The notes: generated from the sequence alone by a model not told the origin. DNA of 52,398 bases from an uncultured Burkholderiales bacterium (GCA_937949525.1 CALEDT010000026.1:1-52398); one strand, 5' to 3'. Positions 19,808 through 30,389 are shown, counted from the stretch's first letter. Numbers and translations: made by a program.

Positions 19808-19827
19808 TCTCTGAAGCCTGTAACCCG

Positions 19828-20937
<1,110 letters not shown>

Positions 20938-22926
20938 TCAGAGTATGCCCTTGACGGTGGCGACCACGTTCTCGACGGTGAAGCCGAACTCCTTGAACAA
21001 CACGCCGGCCGGCGCCGATTCGCCGAAACGGTCGAGGCCAACCACGGCACCATCGAGCCCGACGTACTTGTACCAGCCATCGGTCACGCCGGCCTCGATC
21101 GCCACGCGCTTCACGCCGGCGGGCAGCACGGCCGCCCTGTAGGCAGCATCCTGGCGATCGAAGGCGTCGGTCGAAGGCATGGACACGACGCGCGCGGCGA
21201 TGCCCTCGGCCTTCAGCGCCTCCTGCGCCTTCATGGCCAGTTCGACCTCGGAGCCGGTGGCGATCAGCACCACCTTGGGCGCGCCATCGCAATCCGACAG
21301 CACGTAGCCACCCTTGGCGATGTCGGCCACCTGCGCCGGCGTGCGCGTCATGAACGGCAGATTCTGGCGCGACAGGATCAGACTGGTGGGTCCGTCCTTC
21401 TTCTCCACCGCCGCCACCCAGGCCACCAGGGTCTCGGTGGTGTCGCACGGACGCCAGACGCTCATGTTGGGAATCATGCGCAGCGTAGCGGTCTGTTCCA
21501 CCGGCTGGTGTGTGGGGCCATCTTCGCCCAGGCCGATGGAATCATGCGTGAACACATGGATCACGCGCTGTTTCATCAGCGCGGCCATGCGCAGTGCATT
21601 GCGCGAGTATTCGGAGAACATCAGGAAGGTGCCGCCGAACGGTAGCAGGCCACCGTGCAGCGCCATGCCGTTCATGATCGCGGCCATGCCGAACTCGCGC
21701 ACGCCGTAGGAAATGTAGTTGCCGCCCGGATTGCGGTGCAGGGTATGGCAGCCCGGCCAGTTGGTCAGGTTGGAGCCGGTCAGGTCGGCGGAACCGCCGA
21801 CGCGCTCGGGCAGCGTCGCCACCAGACGCTCGATGGCCAGCGCGGAAGCCTTGCGCGTGGCCACGGTCTCGGCCTTCTCCAGCGTGATCGCCATCGCCTT
21901 GGCGACGCGATCCTGCCAGTCGGCCGGCAGATCGCCGTTCATGCGGCGCGTGAACTCCGCAGCCAGCTCGGGGTACTGCGCCGCGTATTCGGCGAACTTG
22001 TTGTTCCACAGTTTTTCCAGACCCTCGCCCTTGGTCTTGGCGTCCCAGCCTTCGTACACGTCCTGCGGAATCACGAAGGGCTCGTGCTTCCAGCCCAGGT
22101 GCGCGCGCGTCGCCTCCACTTCGGCCTGGCCCAGCGCGGCGCCATGCACGTCATGCGTGCCTTCCTTGTTGGGCGAACCCTTGCCGATGATGGTCTTGCA
22201 GCAGATCAGGGTCGGCTTGTCCGTGGACTGCTTGGCCTTCTGCACGGCGGCTTCGACCGCGGCCGAGTCGTGGCCATCGACACCGGCAATCACGTTCCAG
22301 CCATAGGCCTCGAAGCGCTTGGGGGTGTCGTCGGTGAACCAGCCCTCGGTGTGGCCGTCGATGGAAATGCCGTTGTCATCCCAGAACGCGATCAGCTTGT
22401 TCAGCTTCCAGGTACCGGCCAGGGAGCAGGCTTCGTGCGAGATGCCCTCCATCATGCAGCCGTCACCCATGAACACATAGGTGTGGTGATTGACGATGTC
22501 GAAGCCGGGCTTGTTGAACTCGTGCGCCATCAGCTTCTCGGCCAGCGCCATGCCGACCGCGTTGGTGATGCCCTGACCCAGCGGGCCGGTGGTGGTCTCG
22601 ACCCCCGGCGTGTAGCCGTACTCGGGGTGACCCGGCGTGCGCGAATGCAATTGGCGGAACTGCTTGAGGTCCTCGATGGTGAGGTCGTAGCCGGTCAGGT
22701 GCAGCAGGGCGTAGATCAGCATCGAGCCATGACCATTGGACAGCACGAAGCGGTCGCGGTCGGGCCACTTGGGATTGGCCGGATTGTGACGCAGGTGGTG
22801 GTTCCACAGTACTTCGGCGATCTCCGCCATGCCCATGGGGGCACCGGGGTGGCCCGACTTGGCTTTCTCGACGGCGTCCATTGCAAGGGCGCGGATCGCG
22901 TTGGCGAGCTCGGTACGTGTTGCCAT
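20938..22926 (-). CDS. tkt: Transketolase
   Basis: A thiamine-diphosphate enzyme of the pentose phosphate and Calvin pathways. The 662-residue product matches E. coli TktA in length. Motifs: [35 protein letters not shown], the TPP/Mg2+ motif [18 protein letters not shown] ending in DDN, and [14 protein letters not shown] with the catalytic histidine of the second domain. GAGG lies about 8-9 bases upstream of the ATG. It is the first gene of the tkt-gap-pgk-pyk-fba unit and is preceded by an AT-rich region with a candidate promoter. Confidence 0.97.
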   Translation of the reverse strand: MATRTELANAIRALAMDAVEKAKSGHPGAPMGMAEIAEVLWNHHLRHNPANPKWPDRDRFVLSNGHGSMLIYALLHLTGYDLTIEDLKQFRQLHSRTPGHPEYGYTPGVETTTGPLGQGITNAVGMALAEKLMAHEFNKPGFDIVNHHTYVFMGDGCMMEGISHEACSLAGTWKLNKLIAFWDDNGISIDGHTEGWFTDDTPKRFEAYGWNVIAGVDGHDSAAVEAAVQKAKQSTDKPTLICCKTIIGKGSPNKEGTHDVHGAALGQAEVEATRAHLGWKHEPFVIPQDVYEGWDAKTKGEGLEKLWNNKFAEYAAQYPELAAEFTRRMNGDLPADWQDRVAKAMAITLEKAETVATRKASALAIERLVATLPERVGGSADLTGSNLTNWPGCHTLHRNPGGNYISYGVREFGMAAIMNGMALHGGLLPFGGTFLMFSEYSRNALRMAALMKQRVIHVFTHDSIGLGEDGPTHQPVEQTATLRMIPNMSVWRPCDTTETLVAWVAAVEKKDGPTSLILSRQNLPFMTRTPAQVADIAKGGYVLSDCDGAPKVVLIATGSEVELAMKAQEALKAEGIAARVVSMPSTDAFDRQDAAYRAAVLPAGVKRVAIEAGVTDGWYKYVGLDGAVVGLDRFGESAPAGVLFKEFGFTVENVVATVKGIL

Positions 22927-23098
22927 GTTGTTGTTTCCTCGATGAAAAAAGCGAAATTTTGGGCCGCGGCGGGCAGAAAGCCTTGATTATGTCGTAGGGG
23001 TTTTGTTAGAGCAAGCCAGCCCACCGGACGCAAGCCCGCGTCGGCACGGGCCGCCATCCCGATCACCTTGATTTACCAGAGGGCTGACCGCGCAGACC

Positions 23099-23127
23099 AT
23101 AAAATTAAAATATTTTTATGTTGCCAA
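23099..23127 (-). promoter_or_regulatory. Candidate promoter of the tkt unit
   Basis: On the minus strand TTGGCA (23127-23122) and TTTTAT (23104-23099) are 17 bases apart in an AT-rich patch unusual for this GC-rich window, about 170 bases upstream of tkt. The -10 matches consensus at only four positions. The rest of the 22927-23175 gap shows nothing I can name. Confidence 0.4.
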
Positions 23128-23175
23128 ACCAATGACTTATGGCCGCCGATGCGGCATTGCAGCATCAGCACCGGG

Positions 23176-23961
23176 TCAGCCGCGCGACCGTGCCACCCAG
23201 GCACTCCACTGTTCCAGCAGCGCCGGTGTCTGCGCCGCCAGCACGGACCGGCACCAAGGGTCGGCTGCGTCGAAGTCGCCGCCGTCCAGCGTGCAGGCAA
23301 CGCCGCCGGCTTCGCTCAGGATCAGGTGGCCGGCGGCGTAGTCCCACAGCTTCTGGCCGCCGTGCAGATAGATGTGCAGCCGGCCGGCGGCGACGTAGCA
23401 CCAGTCCAGCGTGCTGGCACCCAGATTGCGCTGCGAGCTGAACGGGTGTTCGCGCGCCAGGCGGGCGGCCAGTCCGCGGTCGATGCGCTTGAGCTCGATG
23501 CCGGCCATGCAGCGCGCCAGGGCCGGAGGCGGGTCTTTCAGCGGCAGACGTTCGCCATTGACGAAGGCGCCGCCACCCAGTGTGGCGTGAAACGCTTCGT
23601 CCGCGGTCGGGTCGTAGACCACGCCCAGCACGCTGCGCCGCTGACGCACCAGCGCCACGGACACGGCGAAGAACGGCAGGCCGTTGACGAAATTGCTGGT
23701 GCCGTCGATGGGGTCGACGCACCAGAAGCCGTCCTCACCCAGCGCCCAGACGTCATGCTGCTCCACCTCGGTCATTTCCTCGCCCAGCACCGGGTAGGGC
23801 GCGATGGCGCGCAGCCGGCGTGCCAGCGCGTGCTGCGCGGCGACGTCGGCCTCGGTCAGCAGGCTGCCGTCGACCTTGCGCTCGTGCGCCACCTTCAGGT
23901 AGCGCGGCATGACTTCCTCACGCCCGACGGCGCGACAGGCCTCGATGACCCGGGACAACAT
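23176..23961 (-). CDS. Inositol-monophosphatase-family phosphatase
   Basis: A lithium-sensitive-type, Mg2+-dependent sugar or nucleotide phosphatase. The 261-residue product has GEEM (first metal ligand), the family signature WCVDPIDGTSNFVNGLP, and the C-terminal DYAAGHLILSEAGG. Relatives include SuhB, CysQ and HisN (histidinol phosphatase); motifs alone do not choose between them. I used the ATG at 23961; a GTG at 24000 would add 13 residues but overlaps the upstream gene and its GGAAGG is too close. It is transcribed after the thioredoxin-like gene. Confidence 0.85.
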   Translation of the reverse strand: MLSRVIEACRAVGREEVMPRYLKVAHERKVDGSLLTEADVAAQHALARRLRAIAPYPVLGEEMTEVEQHDVWALGEDGFWCVDPIDGTSNFVNGLPFFAVSVALVRQRRSVLGVVYDPTADEAFHATLGGGAFVNGERLPLKDPPPALARCMAGIELKRIDRGLAARLAREHPFSSQRNLGASTLDWCYVAAGRLHIYLHGGQKLWDYAAGHLILSEAGGVACTLDGGDFDAADPWCRSVLAAQTPALLEQWSAWVARSRG

Positions 23962-23986
23962 GGCGGGCTGGCCGCGCAACGACCGG

Positions 23987-24550
23987 CTACGCGCCGCCAC
24001 CCTTCCATTTGATCGAGCACCCCATGCTGGGGATCTGCTGCGCCGGTCCGCGCCCGGTCAGCGCCACCTCGCGCATGGCCTCGAACAGGTCGCGACGCAC
24101 GCCTTCGGGCGCCGTCTCCTTGCGCGATTCGTCCAGCCGGCCGCGATACTGCAATTGCAGATCGCGGTTGAAGCCGAAGAAATCGGGCGTGCATACCGCG
24201 CCGTAGGCCTTGGCCACCTCCTGGCTGGCATCCAGCACGTAGGGCATGGGGAAGTCCAGTTCGCGCGCGATGCGCTGCATGTTGTCGAAACTGTCCTCGG
24301 GGTATTCGGCCGGATCGTTGGACATGATGGCGATGCTGCCCACCCCCAGTTCGCGCAGTTCGCGCACGTCACGCACGATGCGGTGGATCACCGCCTTGAC
24401 GTAGGGGCAGTGATTGCAGATGAACATCACCAACAACCCGTTCGGTCCGGCGACGCCGCGCAGGGTATGGGTCCGGCCATCGACACCGGGCAGGGCGAAA
24501 TCCGGCGCCGGCCAGCCGAAATCGCATACCGGGGTTTCCATGCGCACCAT
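23987..24550 (-). CDS. Thioredoxin-fold / AhpC-TSA-like protein
   Basis: A cytoplasmic thioredoxin-like protein of about 187 residues. It opens with APDFALPGVDGRTHTLRG, the peroxiredoxin-type start, and has FICNHCPYVKAV, where the C-N-H-C pair takes the CxxC position. VLDASQEVAKAYGAVCTPDFFGF follows. This sub-family is common but poorly characterised; it is usually annotated as a redoxin or thioredoxin family protein. Several in-frame starts exist (24565, 24562, 24550, 24541); 24550 has GGAG six bases upstream. Its promoter must lie in the 65 bases shared with rsmE. Confidence 0.8.
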   Translation of the reverse strand: MVRMETPVCDFGWPAPDFALPGVDGRTHTLRGVAGPNGLLVMFICNHCPYVKAVIHRIVRDVRELRELGVGSIAIMSNDPAEYPEDSFDNMQRIARELDFPMPYVLDASQEVAKAYGAVCTPDFFGFNRDLQLQYRGRLDESRKETAPEGVRRDLFEAMREVALTGRGPAQQIPSMGCSIKWKGGGA

Positions 24551-24570
24551 GCAGCACTCCATCACGGACG

Positions 24571-24600
24571 AGACGGGCGGATGATAGCATCGGCCCGTCT
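24571..24600. promoter_or_regulatory. Inverted repeat between divergent genes
   Basis: AGACGGGC and GCCCGTCT are perfect 8-bp inverted copies. Inside them GATG and CATC pair around ATAG, with one G-G mismatch between the two stems. It occupies most of the short region between the thioredoxin-like gene and rsmE, so it may be an operator or a leader stem-loop. Confidence 0.35.
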
Positions 24601-24615
24601 TTCCGCCGCGCCCCC

Positions 24616-25347
24616 ATGCCCCGCTTCTACTGCGACATTCCGCTGCAAACCGGCGCCTTGGTGGCGCTGCCGGACGCAGTGGCCCGCCACGCGCTCGGCG
24701 CCCTGCGTCTGCGCGACGGTGCCGAAGTCACGCTGTTCAACGGCGACGGCGCGGAGTACACCGGCCGGCTGACACGGCAGCAACGGGGCGCCACGGTGCA
24801 CCTGGCGACGCGCGCCACGCCGACGCGCGAATCGCCGCTGCGCGTCGTGCTGGCGCAGGGGCTGTCCGCCGGCGACCGCATGGACCTGACCCTGCAGAAG
24901 GCCGTGGAACTGGGCGTGGCCGCCATCCAGCCGCTGGCCATGCGCCGCAGCGTCGTGCGCCTGGCCGGCGACAAGACCGACAAACGGCTGCAGCACTGGC
25001 GCGGTGTGGTCATCGCCGCGTGCGAGCAGTGTGGTCGCAATGCACCGCCGCCCGTGGCGCCTCTCGCCGATTTCGCCACCTGGCTGCCACGCCTGCCCGA
25101 TGCCGAAGGTCGTTCGGGCCTGCTGCTCGACCCGACGGCGACCAGCACGCTCGCCGACCTCACGCCGCCAACCGGGGAGTTGTTGCTGCTCGCCGGCCCG
25201 GAAGGGGGGTTCGATCCGGCCGAGCGTACCGCCGCTGTGCGCGCCGGTTGGCAGGCCGTGCGCCTGGGCCCGCGCGTGCTGCGCACGGAGACCGCGGCGC
25301 TGGCGGCGCTGGCCGCGATGCAGGCGTTGTGGGGGGATTTGCGCTGA
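24616..25347 (+). CDS. rsmE: 16S rRNA (uracil(1498)-N(3))-methyltransferase
   Basis: RsmE methylates U1498 of 16S rRNA using S-adenosylmethionine; it is a SPOUT-class enzyme with a deep trefoil knot. The 243-residue product has an N-terminal PUA-like domain (MPRFYCDIPL) and knot motifs LAGPEGGFDPAER and LGPRVLRTETAALAAL at the C-terminus. The same length as E. coli RsmE (243). It is the first gene rightward from a divergent junction. Confidence 0.95.
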   Translation: MPRFYCDIPLQTGALVALPDAVARHALGALRLRDGAEVTLFNGDGAEYTGRLTRQQRGATVHLATRATPTRESPLRVVLAQGLSAGDRMDLTLQKAVELGVAAIQPLAMRRSVVRLAGDKTDKRLQHWRGVVIAACEQCGRNAPPPVAPLADFATWLPRLPDAEGRSGLLLDPTATSTLADLTPPTGELLLLAGPEGGFDPAERTAAVRAGWQAVRLGPRVLRTETAALAALAAMQALWGDLR

Positions 25348-25424
25348 ACGGCGTGGCGCGGCCGGCTTTCAAGTTTCCTGCCGTTCCGCCGTAACATGCC
25401 GACCTGACCAGTACATCGCGGGAG

Positions 25425-26759
25425 TTGCACATGCCAAATTCGGGGGACGCGGACTCCGCTAGCTTCGTGCAGTGGTTCCGCGCCGCGGCGCCTTACATCC
25501 ACGCCTTCCGCGGCCGCACCTTCGTGATTGCCTTCGGCGGCGAGGCGCTCACCGATGGCGGCTTCGCCAGTCTGATCCATGACCTCAACCTGCTCAACAG
25601 CCTGGGCGTGCGCCTGGTGCTGGTGCACGGCGTGCGGCCGCAGGTGGAGGAACGGCTGTATGAGCTGGGACTGGATGCGCAGTACGTCGGCGCGCGCCGG
25701 GTGACCGACGCGGACACGCTGGAGCACGTCAAGGACGCGGTCGGCTCGGTGCGCGTCGACATCGAGAGCCTGCTGTCGGTCGGCCTGCCCAACACGCCCA
25801 TGGCGGGCGCCGAGATCCGCGTCGCCTCGGGTAACTTCGTCACTGCCCGGCCGGTGGGCGTGGTCGACGGCGTCGACCTGCTGTTCACCGGCGAAGTGCG
25901 CAAGATCGCCGAGCGCGCCATCGCCGAGCGTCTGGCCGCCGGGGACATCGTGCTGCTGTCGCCGCTGGGTTACTCGCCCACCGGCGAGGTGTTCAACCTG
26001 ACGCTGGAGGAAGTGGCCACCGCTGCCGCCATCGCGCTGAAGGCGGACAAGCTGATCTTCCTGCTCGACCGCGGCGACTGCCGCGACGCCAAGGGCGAGC
26101 TGATCAGCCAGCTCACCGTCGCCGCCGCGCAGCGGGTGCTGAAATCCTTGCCGGAAGGCGATCTGCGGCTCTACCTGCCCTACGCGGTGCAAGCCTGCAA
26201 ACAGGGCGTGCGCCGCGCGCACCTGCTGCCGCGCGCGCTGGACGGCGCGGTGTTGATGGAACTGTTCACGCATCGCGGCATCGGCACCATGGTCGCGCGC
26301 GAGGCACTGGAGAACGTACGCCCGGCGCGCATCGACGACGTCGGCGGCATCCTGTCGGTGATCGAACCGCTGGAGCAGGAAGGTGTGCTGGTGCGGCGCT
26401 CGCGCGAGCGTCTGGAACAGGAGATCGAACGGTTCTTCGTCGACGAGCTGGACGGCCGCATCGTCGGCTGTGTCGCACTCTATCCGTACGTCGAACAGCA
26501 CACCGGGGAGATGGCCTGCCTGGCGGTGGTGCCGGAGTTCCGCCGCGCCGGACGCGGCGATGCGCTGCTGGGCGCGGTGGAAGTCGCGGCACGCGAGCTG
26601 GGTCTGGCCAGCCTGTTCGTGCTGACCACGCGTACCGCGCACTGGTTCATCGAGCGCGGCTTCACCCTCGGCGGCCCGGATGACCTGCCGGCGCCACGCC
26701 AGGAGCTGTACAACTGGCAGCGGCGCTCCAAGGTGTTGGTGAAACGGCTGGAGGACTGA
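25425..26759 (+). CDS. argA: N-acetylglutamate synthase
   Basis: The first step of arginine synthesis, acetyl-CoA plus glutamate. The 444-residue protein joins an acetylglutamate-kinase-like domain (FVIAFGGEALTDGGF at residues 31-45, VLVHGVRPQVEERL) to a C-terminal GNAT acetyltransferase domain (MACLAVVPEFRRAGRGDALL, residues about 290-440). This two-domain ArgA is the E. coli type (443 residues). GGGAG lies 6 bases before the ATG. The stop is followed after one base by the next gene's ATG, which suggests a shared transcript. Confidence 0.96.
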   Translation: MHMPNSGDADSASFVQWFRAAAPYIHAFRGRTFVIAFGGEALTDGGFASLIHDLNLLNSLGVRLVLVHGVRPQVEERLYELGLDAQYVGARRVTDADTLEHVKDAVGSVRVDIESLLSVGLPNTPMAGAEIRVASGNFVTARPVGVVDGVDLLFTGEVRKIAERAIAERLAAGDIVLLSPLGYSPTGEVFNLTLEEVATAAAIALKADKLIFLLDRGDCRDAKGELISQLTVAAAQRVLKSLPEGDLRLYLPYAVQACKQGVRRAHLLPRALDGAVLMELFTHRGIGTMVAREALENVRPARIDDVGGILSVIEPLEQEGVLVRRSRERLEQEIERFFVDELDGRIVGCVALYPYVEQHTGEMACLAVVPEFRRAGRGDALLGAVEVAARELGLASLFVLTTRTAHWFIERGFTLGGPDDLPAPRQELYNWQRRSKVLVKRLED

Positions 26760-26760
26760 C

Positions 26761-27594
26761 ATGCTTGCCTGGCTGCTGGCCGGATTCGCGTGCATATCGA
26801 TGTTGCTCACGAGCGGTGACAGCCTTGCCCAAAGCGGCTTCGTCGTCGGCGTGCCGCCCATCCACAGTCCGCGTGTGCTGGCGATGCGCTACGAGCCTCT
26901 ACGCGCCTATCTGGAGGCACGCCTGGGTGTGCCGACGCGGGTGGAGACCGCCGCCGATTTCACTCGTTACCATGCGCGCACGCTGCGCGGCGACTTCGAT
27001 CTGACCATCACGCCGGCACATTTCGCGCGCATGGCGCAACTGGACGCCGGTTTTCAGCCTTTGACGCATTTCATGCCGGATCACGACGCGCTGCTGGTTC
27101 TGGATGCAGCCCGTCCACTGCAACACATGAACGAGCTGCGCGGGCGCAACCTGGCGGTGATCGACAAGCTCGCCATCACCGTCATGGCGACGCTGGCCTA
27201 TCTCGAAGGACACGGCCTGGAGGCCGGGCGCGATTTTCGGTTAGTGGAACATCGCACCCACGCCAGCGTAGCCCACGCCGTGGCGACCGGTCTGGCCGCC
27301 GCCGGCGTCACCACCACTCAGGGGCTGCTGCAAATGCCTCCGGAACATCGTCAACGCATGGTCGTGCACAAACACATTGCCGATATCCCCGCGTTCGTCA
27401 TGCTTGCCCGTCCAGGAATGGATCGTACCGACGTCGATCGTCTGCGCGATTGGCTGCTGGCGTTTCAGGCCGACGCCGCCGGACGGGTGTTCCTGACACA
27501 AATCGGCTACGGCGAGATACGCCCGGCGACGGGTGCGGTGATGCGCCGCAGCGACCCCTACGTGGCGGCCACGCGCAAGGCCATGCGTCCGTGA
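26761..27594 (+). CDS. PhnD-like periplasmic binding protein, module 1
   Basis: A 277-residue secreted protein with a signal peptide (hydrophobic residues 3-20, likely cleavage after SLAQ). It resembles the PhnD/PtxB family of phosphonate/phosphite-binding proteins: VVGVPPIHSPRVLAMRYEPLR then FDLTITPAHFARM, the usual type II periplasmic-binding fold order. No ABC permease or ATPase gene is near. Instead its stop overlaps the start of a membrane GGDEF-EAL gene (GTGA), so it probably acts as a ligand sensor for that enzyme rather than in uptake. The ligand is unknown. ATG is one base after the argA stop. Confidence 0.8.
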   Translation: MLAWLLAGFACISMLLTSGDSLAQSGFVVGVPPIHSPRVLAMRYEPLRAYLEARLGVPTRVETAADFTRYHARTLRGDFDLTITPAHFARMAQLDAGFQPLTHFMPDHDALLVLDAARPLQHMNELRGRNLAVIDKLAITVMATLAYLEGHGLEAGRDFRLVEHRTHASVAHAVATGLAAAGVTTTQGLLQMPPEHRQRMVVHKHIADIPAFVMLARPGMDRTDVDRLRDWLLAFQADAAGRVFLTQIGYGEIRPATGAVMRRSDPYVAATRKAMRP

Positions 27595-30389
27595 CCGGGC
27601 CAGCGCGCCGGCGCCTGATGCGCCCCGTTCGACTGTCGCTGTGGAGCAAGCTGACGTTGGCCGGCCTGCTGGTACAGGCGACCATGCTGATCCTGCTGGT
27701 GGTCAGCAACGTGCGCCTCACCCAGGAAGAGTTGATCCACCAGACCGAGGACCGGGTCGCCAGCGCCGCGCCGCTGCTCAATGCCGCGCTGGCGGCGCCG
27801 TTGATGCAGCGCGACTACGCCACGCTGCGCGAAATCCTCGAAGAGGCACGCAACGGCGACAGCTATGCCTATCTGACGCTGCTCGACCGGGACGGCAGCC
27901 GCGTCGCCAGCACCGGTCTGGATGCACATGCGCCGCTTCCGGCCCTGGACACGAGTGTGGCGAGTGCCGGCGGCGCAGTCTTCCATACGCGCGTACCCAT
28001 CGTTCTGGCCGACCTGCAATACGGCGAACTGCGTCTGGGTGTGCCCATCGGTTTTCTGGCCGAGGCACGCGACCGCGTCGTGCGCCAGGGCATCTACGCC
28101 GCCCTGGTGGCCGTGCTCATGACCCTGGCGACCTTGGCGCTGATCGGCTACTGGCTGACACGCCGGCTGAATCAATTGACCATGGCCAGTCACGCCATCG
28201 CCGCAGAGGACTTCGATGCCCGCCTGCCGGCGCCGGGCACCGACGAGGTCGGCCAATTGGTCGAGGCGTTCCATCGCATGTCGAGCGAACTCAAGGCACG
28301 CATGGCCGAACTGCGCGCCAGCGAGCAGCGTTTCTTCGCCATCGCCAACTTCACCTACGATCTGGAGTTGTGGCTGGATCCGGACGGCCGCGCGATCTGG
28401 GTCAACCCGTCGGTCGCACGCATCGCCGGCTTCACGCCGCAGGACTGCCTGGCCATGCCGGGCTTCCCGCTGGTGCTGATCGACCGCGACGATCGCCCCG
28501 AGGCCGAGCGTCTGTTCCAGCAGGCGCTGAGCGGTCACTCCGGCGAGGGCTATCAGTTCCGCATGGCGCGCAAGGACGGTAGCAGTTTCTGGGCGGCGGT
28601 GAACTGGCACCCGATCTACGGGCGCGATGGCGAGTTCCTCGGCATCCGCGCCAGCATCCGCGACATCTCCGAGCTGAAAGCCTCCGAACAGAAGGCCCTG
28701 CAATACCTGGCCACCAGCGAGGCCGAGCGCGCACGCATGCAGGCGCTGCTGGCGGCGATGAACCTGGGCATCCTGTTCGTCGACGGTGGCGGCCGCATCG
28801 TCTACCACAATCCGGCTTTCAGCCAACTGTGGCGGATTCCGCCGGAGCAGGAGACGCTGGGCGCCGACGCGCGCCCGCTGCTGCGCGCCGGCGCCGCGCT
28901 GCTGACGCGGCCCGATGCCTTCATGGAGCACGTCGAGACTCTGCTGACGCGCCACGGCGAAACCCAGAACCACGAGATCGCCACCCGCGACGGCCGCACG
29001 CTGACCCTGCTCAACTACGCGGTGCGCGACCGCGGCGACCATTTCCTCGGCCACCTGTGGATCTTCGAGGACGTCACCGGCGAACGCCAGACCGCCGAGC
29101 AACTGCTGTACCTGGCCGAGCGCGACTCGCTCACCGGCCTGTACAACCGCCACCGCTTCCAACTGGAACTGGAACGCATGCTGGCCGAATCCGGGCGTCA
29201 TGGCGCCGCGTCCGCGCTGCTGTATTTCGACCTGGACGAGTTCAAGGCGATCAACGACCATTTCGGCCACCGCGCCGGTGACACCCTGCTGATGCGCGTC
29301 GCCGGCGAAGTCGCCAACCTGACGCGCAAGAATGAAATGCTGTTCCGCCTGGGCGGCGACGAGTTCGCCGTGCTGCTGCCGGGGGTCGGCGCGGCGCAGG
29401 CCGAAGCGCTGGCCGAGCGCATCGTGCGCGCCATCGCGCAGATTCCGTTCCGTTTCGAGGGGCAGACCCTGCACATCTCCTCCAGCCTGGGCATCGCGCT
29501 GTACCCGACGCACGCGACCGATCAGGACCAACTGGTGGCCTGCGCCGACACCGCCATGTACCAGGCCAAGCATGCCGGCAAGAACGCCTGGCGCGTGTAT
29601 CGCGCCGATCTCGACACCACGCCGGAAATGGTCAGCCGCCTATCCTGGAACGAGCGCATCACGCGCGCGCTGGAGCAGGATCTGTTCGAACTGCACTTCC
29701 AGGGCGTCTATCACGCGCGCAGCCGACGCCTGTCGCACCTCGAGGCGCTGATCCGCATGCGTGACGAAGATGGCGAGGAACTGATCGCGCCCGGCCGGTT
29801 CATCCCGGTGGCGGAAAAGAGCAACAAGATCCTGGAAATCGATCGCTGGGTGTTGCGTCAGGTGGCCGATCTGCTCGCCCGCTACCCGCAGGCGCCGCCC
29901 ATCGCCGTCAACATCTCCGGCCGTTCGCTCGACGATCCCGCGCTGCCCGGCCATATCGCCGAACTGCTGCGCGAACGCCGCGCCGATCCGGCACGCCTGC
30001 TGATCGAGGTCACCGAGACCGCGGCGGTATCCGATCTCACCGACGCGGAACGCTTCATCGAAGCGCTCAAGCACGCCGGCTGCGGCGTGTGCCTGGACGA
30101 CTTCGGCGCCGGTTTCGCCTCGTTCGCCTACCTCAAGCACATCCGCGTCGACACCATCAAGCTGGACGGCATGTTCATCCGCAACCTGCCGCACGACCAT
30201 GCCAATCAGGTGTTCGTGCGCGGCATGGTGGAAGTGGCGCGCGGCCTGGACAAGAACACGGTGGCGGAATGCGTGGAAGACGAGGTGACGCTGCGGCTGC
30301 TCGCCGATCTGGGTGTGGAGAAGGCGCAGGGCTTTTTCCTCGATCGCCCGCAGGCGCGCCATCCGGCGCTGTACGGGAGTCCGACATGA
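27591..30389 (+). CDS. Membrane c-di-GMP enzyme: HAMP-PAS-PAS-GGDEF-EAL
   Basis: A 932-residue inner-membrane signalling protein. Order: membrane span 1 (about 21-39), periplasmic domain of about 130 residues, span 2 (about 169-190), HAMP to about 243, two PAS domains (about 250-365 and 375-495), GGDEF (motif G588-F592) and EAL (E718-L720). The GGDEF is canonical, but the inhibitory site RxxD reads RKNE. The EAL has NISGRS, EVTET, DDFGAG, KLD, AECVED and QGF, so phosphodiesterase activity looks possible. The GTG at 27591 gives a 4-base overlap with the PhnD-like gene; the ATG at 27618 is the alternative start. The last bases overlap the next cyclase gene. Confidence 0.88.
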   Translation: MTGPARRRLMRPVRLSLWSKLTLAGLLVQATMLILLVVSNVRLTQEELIHQTEDRVASAAPLLNAALAAPLMQRDYATLREILEEARNGDSYAYLTLLDRDGSRVASTGLDAHAPLPALDTSVASAGGAVFHTRVPIVLADLQYGELRLGVPIGFLAEARDRVVRQGIYAALVAVLMTLATLALIGYWLTRRLNQLTMASHAIAAEDFDARLPAPGTDEVGQLVEAFHRMSSELKARMAELRASEQRFFAIANFTYDLELWLDPDGRAIWVNPSVARIAGFTPQDCLAMPGFPLVLIDRDDRPEAERLFQQALSGHSGEGYQFRMARKDGSSFWAAVNWHPIYGRDGEFLGIRASIRDISELKASEQKALQYLATSEAERARMQALLAAMNLGILFVDGGGRIVYHNPAFSQLWRIPPEQETLGADARPLLRAGAALLTRPDAFMEHVETLLTRHGETQNHEIATRDGRTLTLLNYAVRDRGDHFLGHLWIFEDVTGERQTAEQLLYLAERDSLTGLYNRHRFQLELERMLAESGRHGAASALLYFDLDEFKAINDHFGHRAGDTLLMRVAGEVANLTRKNEMLFRLGGDEFAVLLPGVGAAQAEALAERIVRAIAQIPFRFEGQTLHISSSLGIALYPTHATDQDQLVACADTAMYQAKHAGKNAWRVYRADLDTTPEMVSRLSWNERITRALEQDLFELHFQGVYHARSRRLSHLEALIRMRDEDGEELIAPGRFIPVAEKSNKILEIDRWVLRQVADLLARYPQAPPIAVNISGRSLDDPALPGHIAELLRERRADPARLLIEVTETAAVSDLTDAERFIEALKHAGCGVCLDDFGAGFASFAYLKHIRVDTIKLDGMFIRNLPHDHANQVFVRGMVEVARGLDKNTVAECVEDEVTLRLLADLGVEKAQGFFLDRPQARHPALYGSPT

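Noticed and set aside
26761-27594. Reading the PhnD-like gene as part of a phosphonate uptake operon
   Set aside because: No phnC- or phnE-like ATPase or permease gene lies in the neighbourhood, and the gene overlaps a c-di-GMP enzyme instead.
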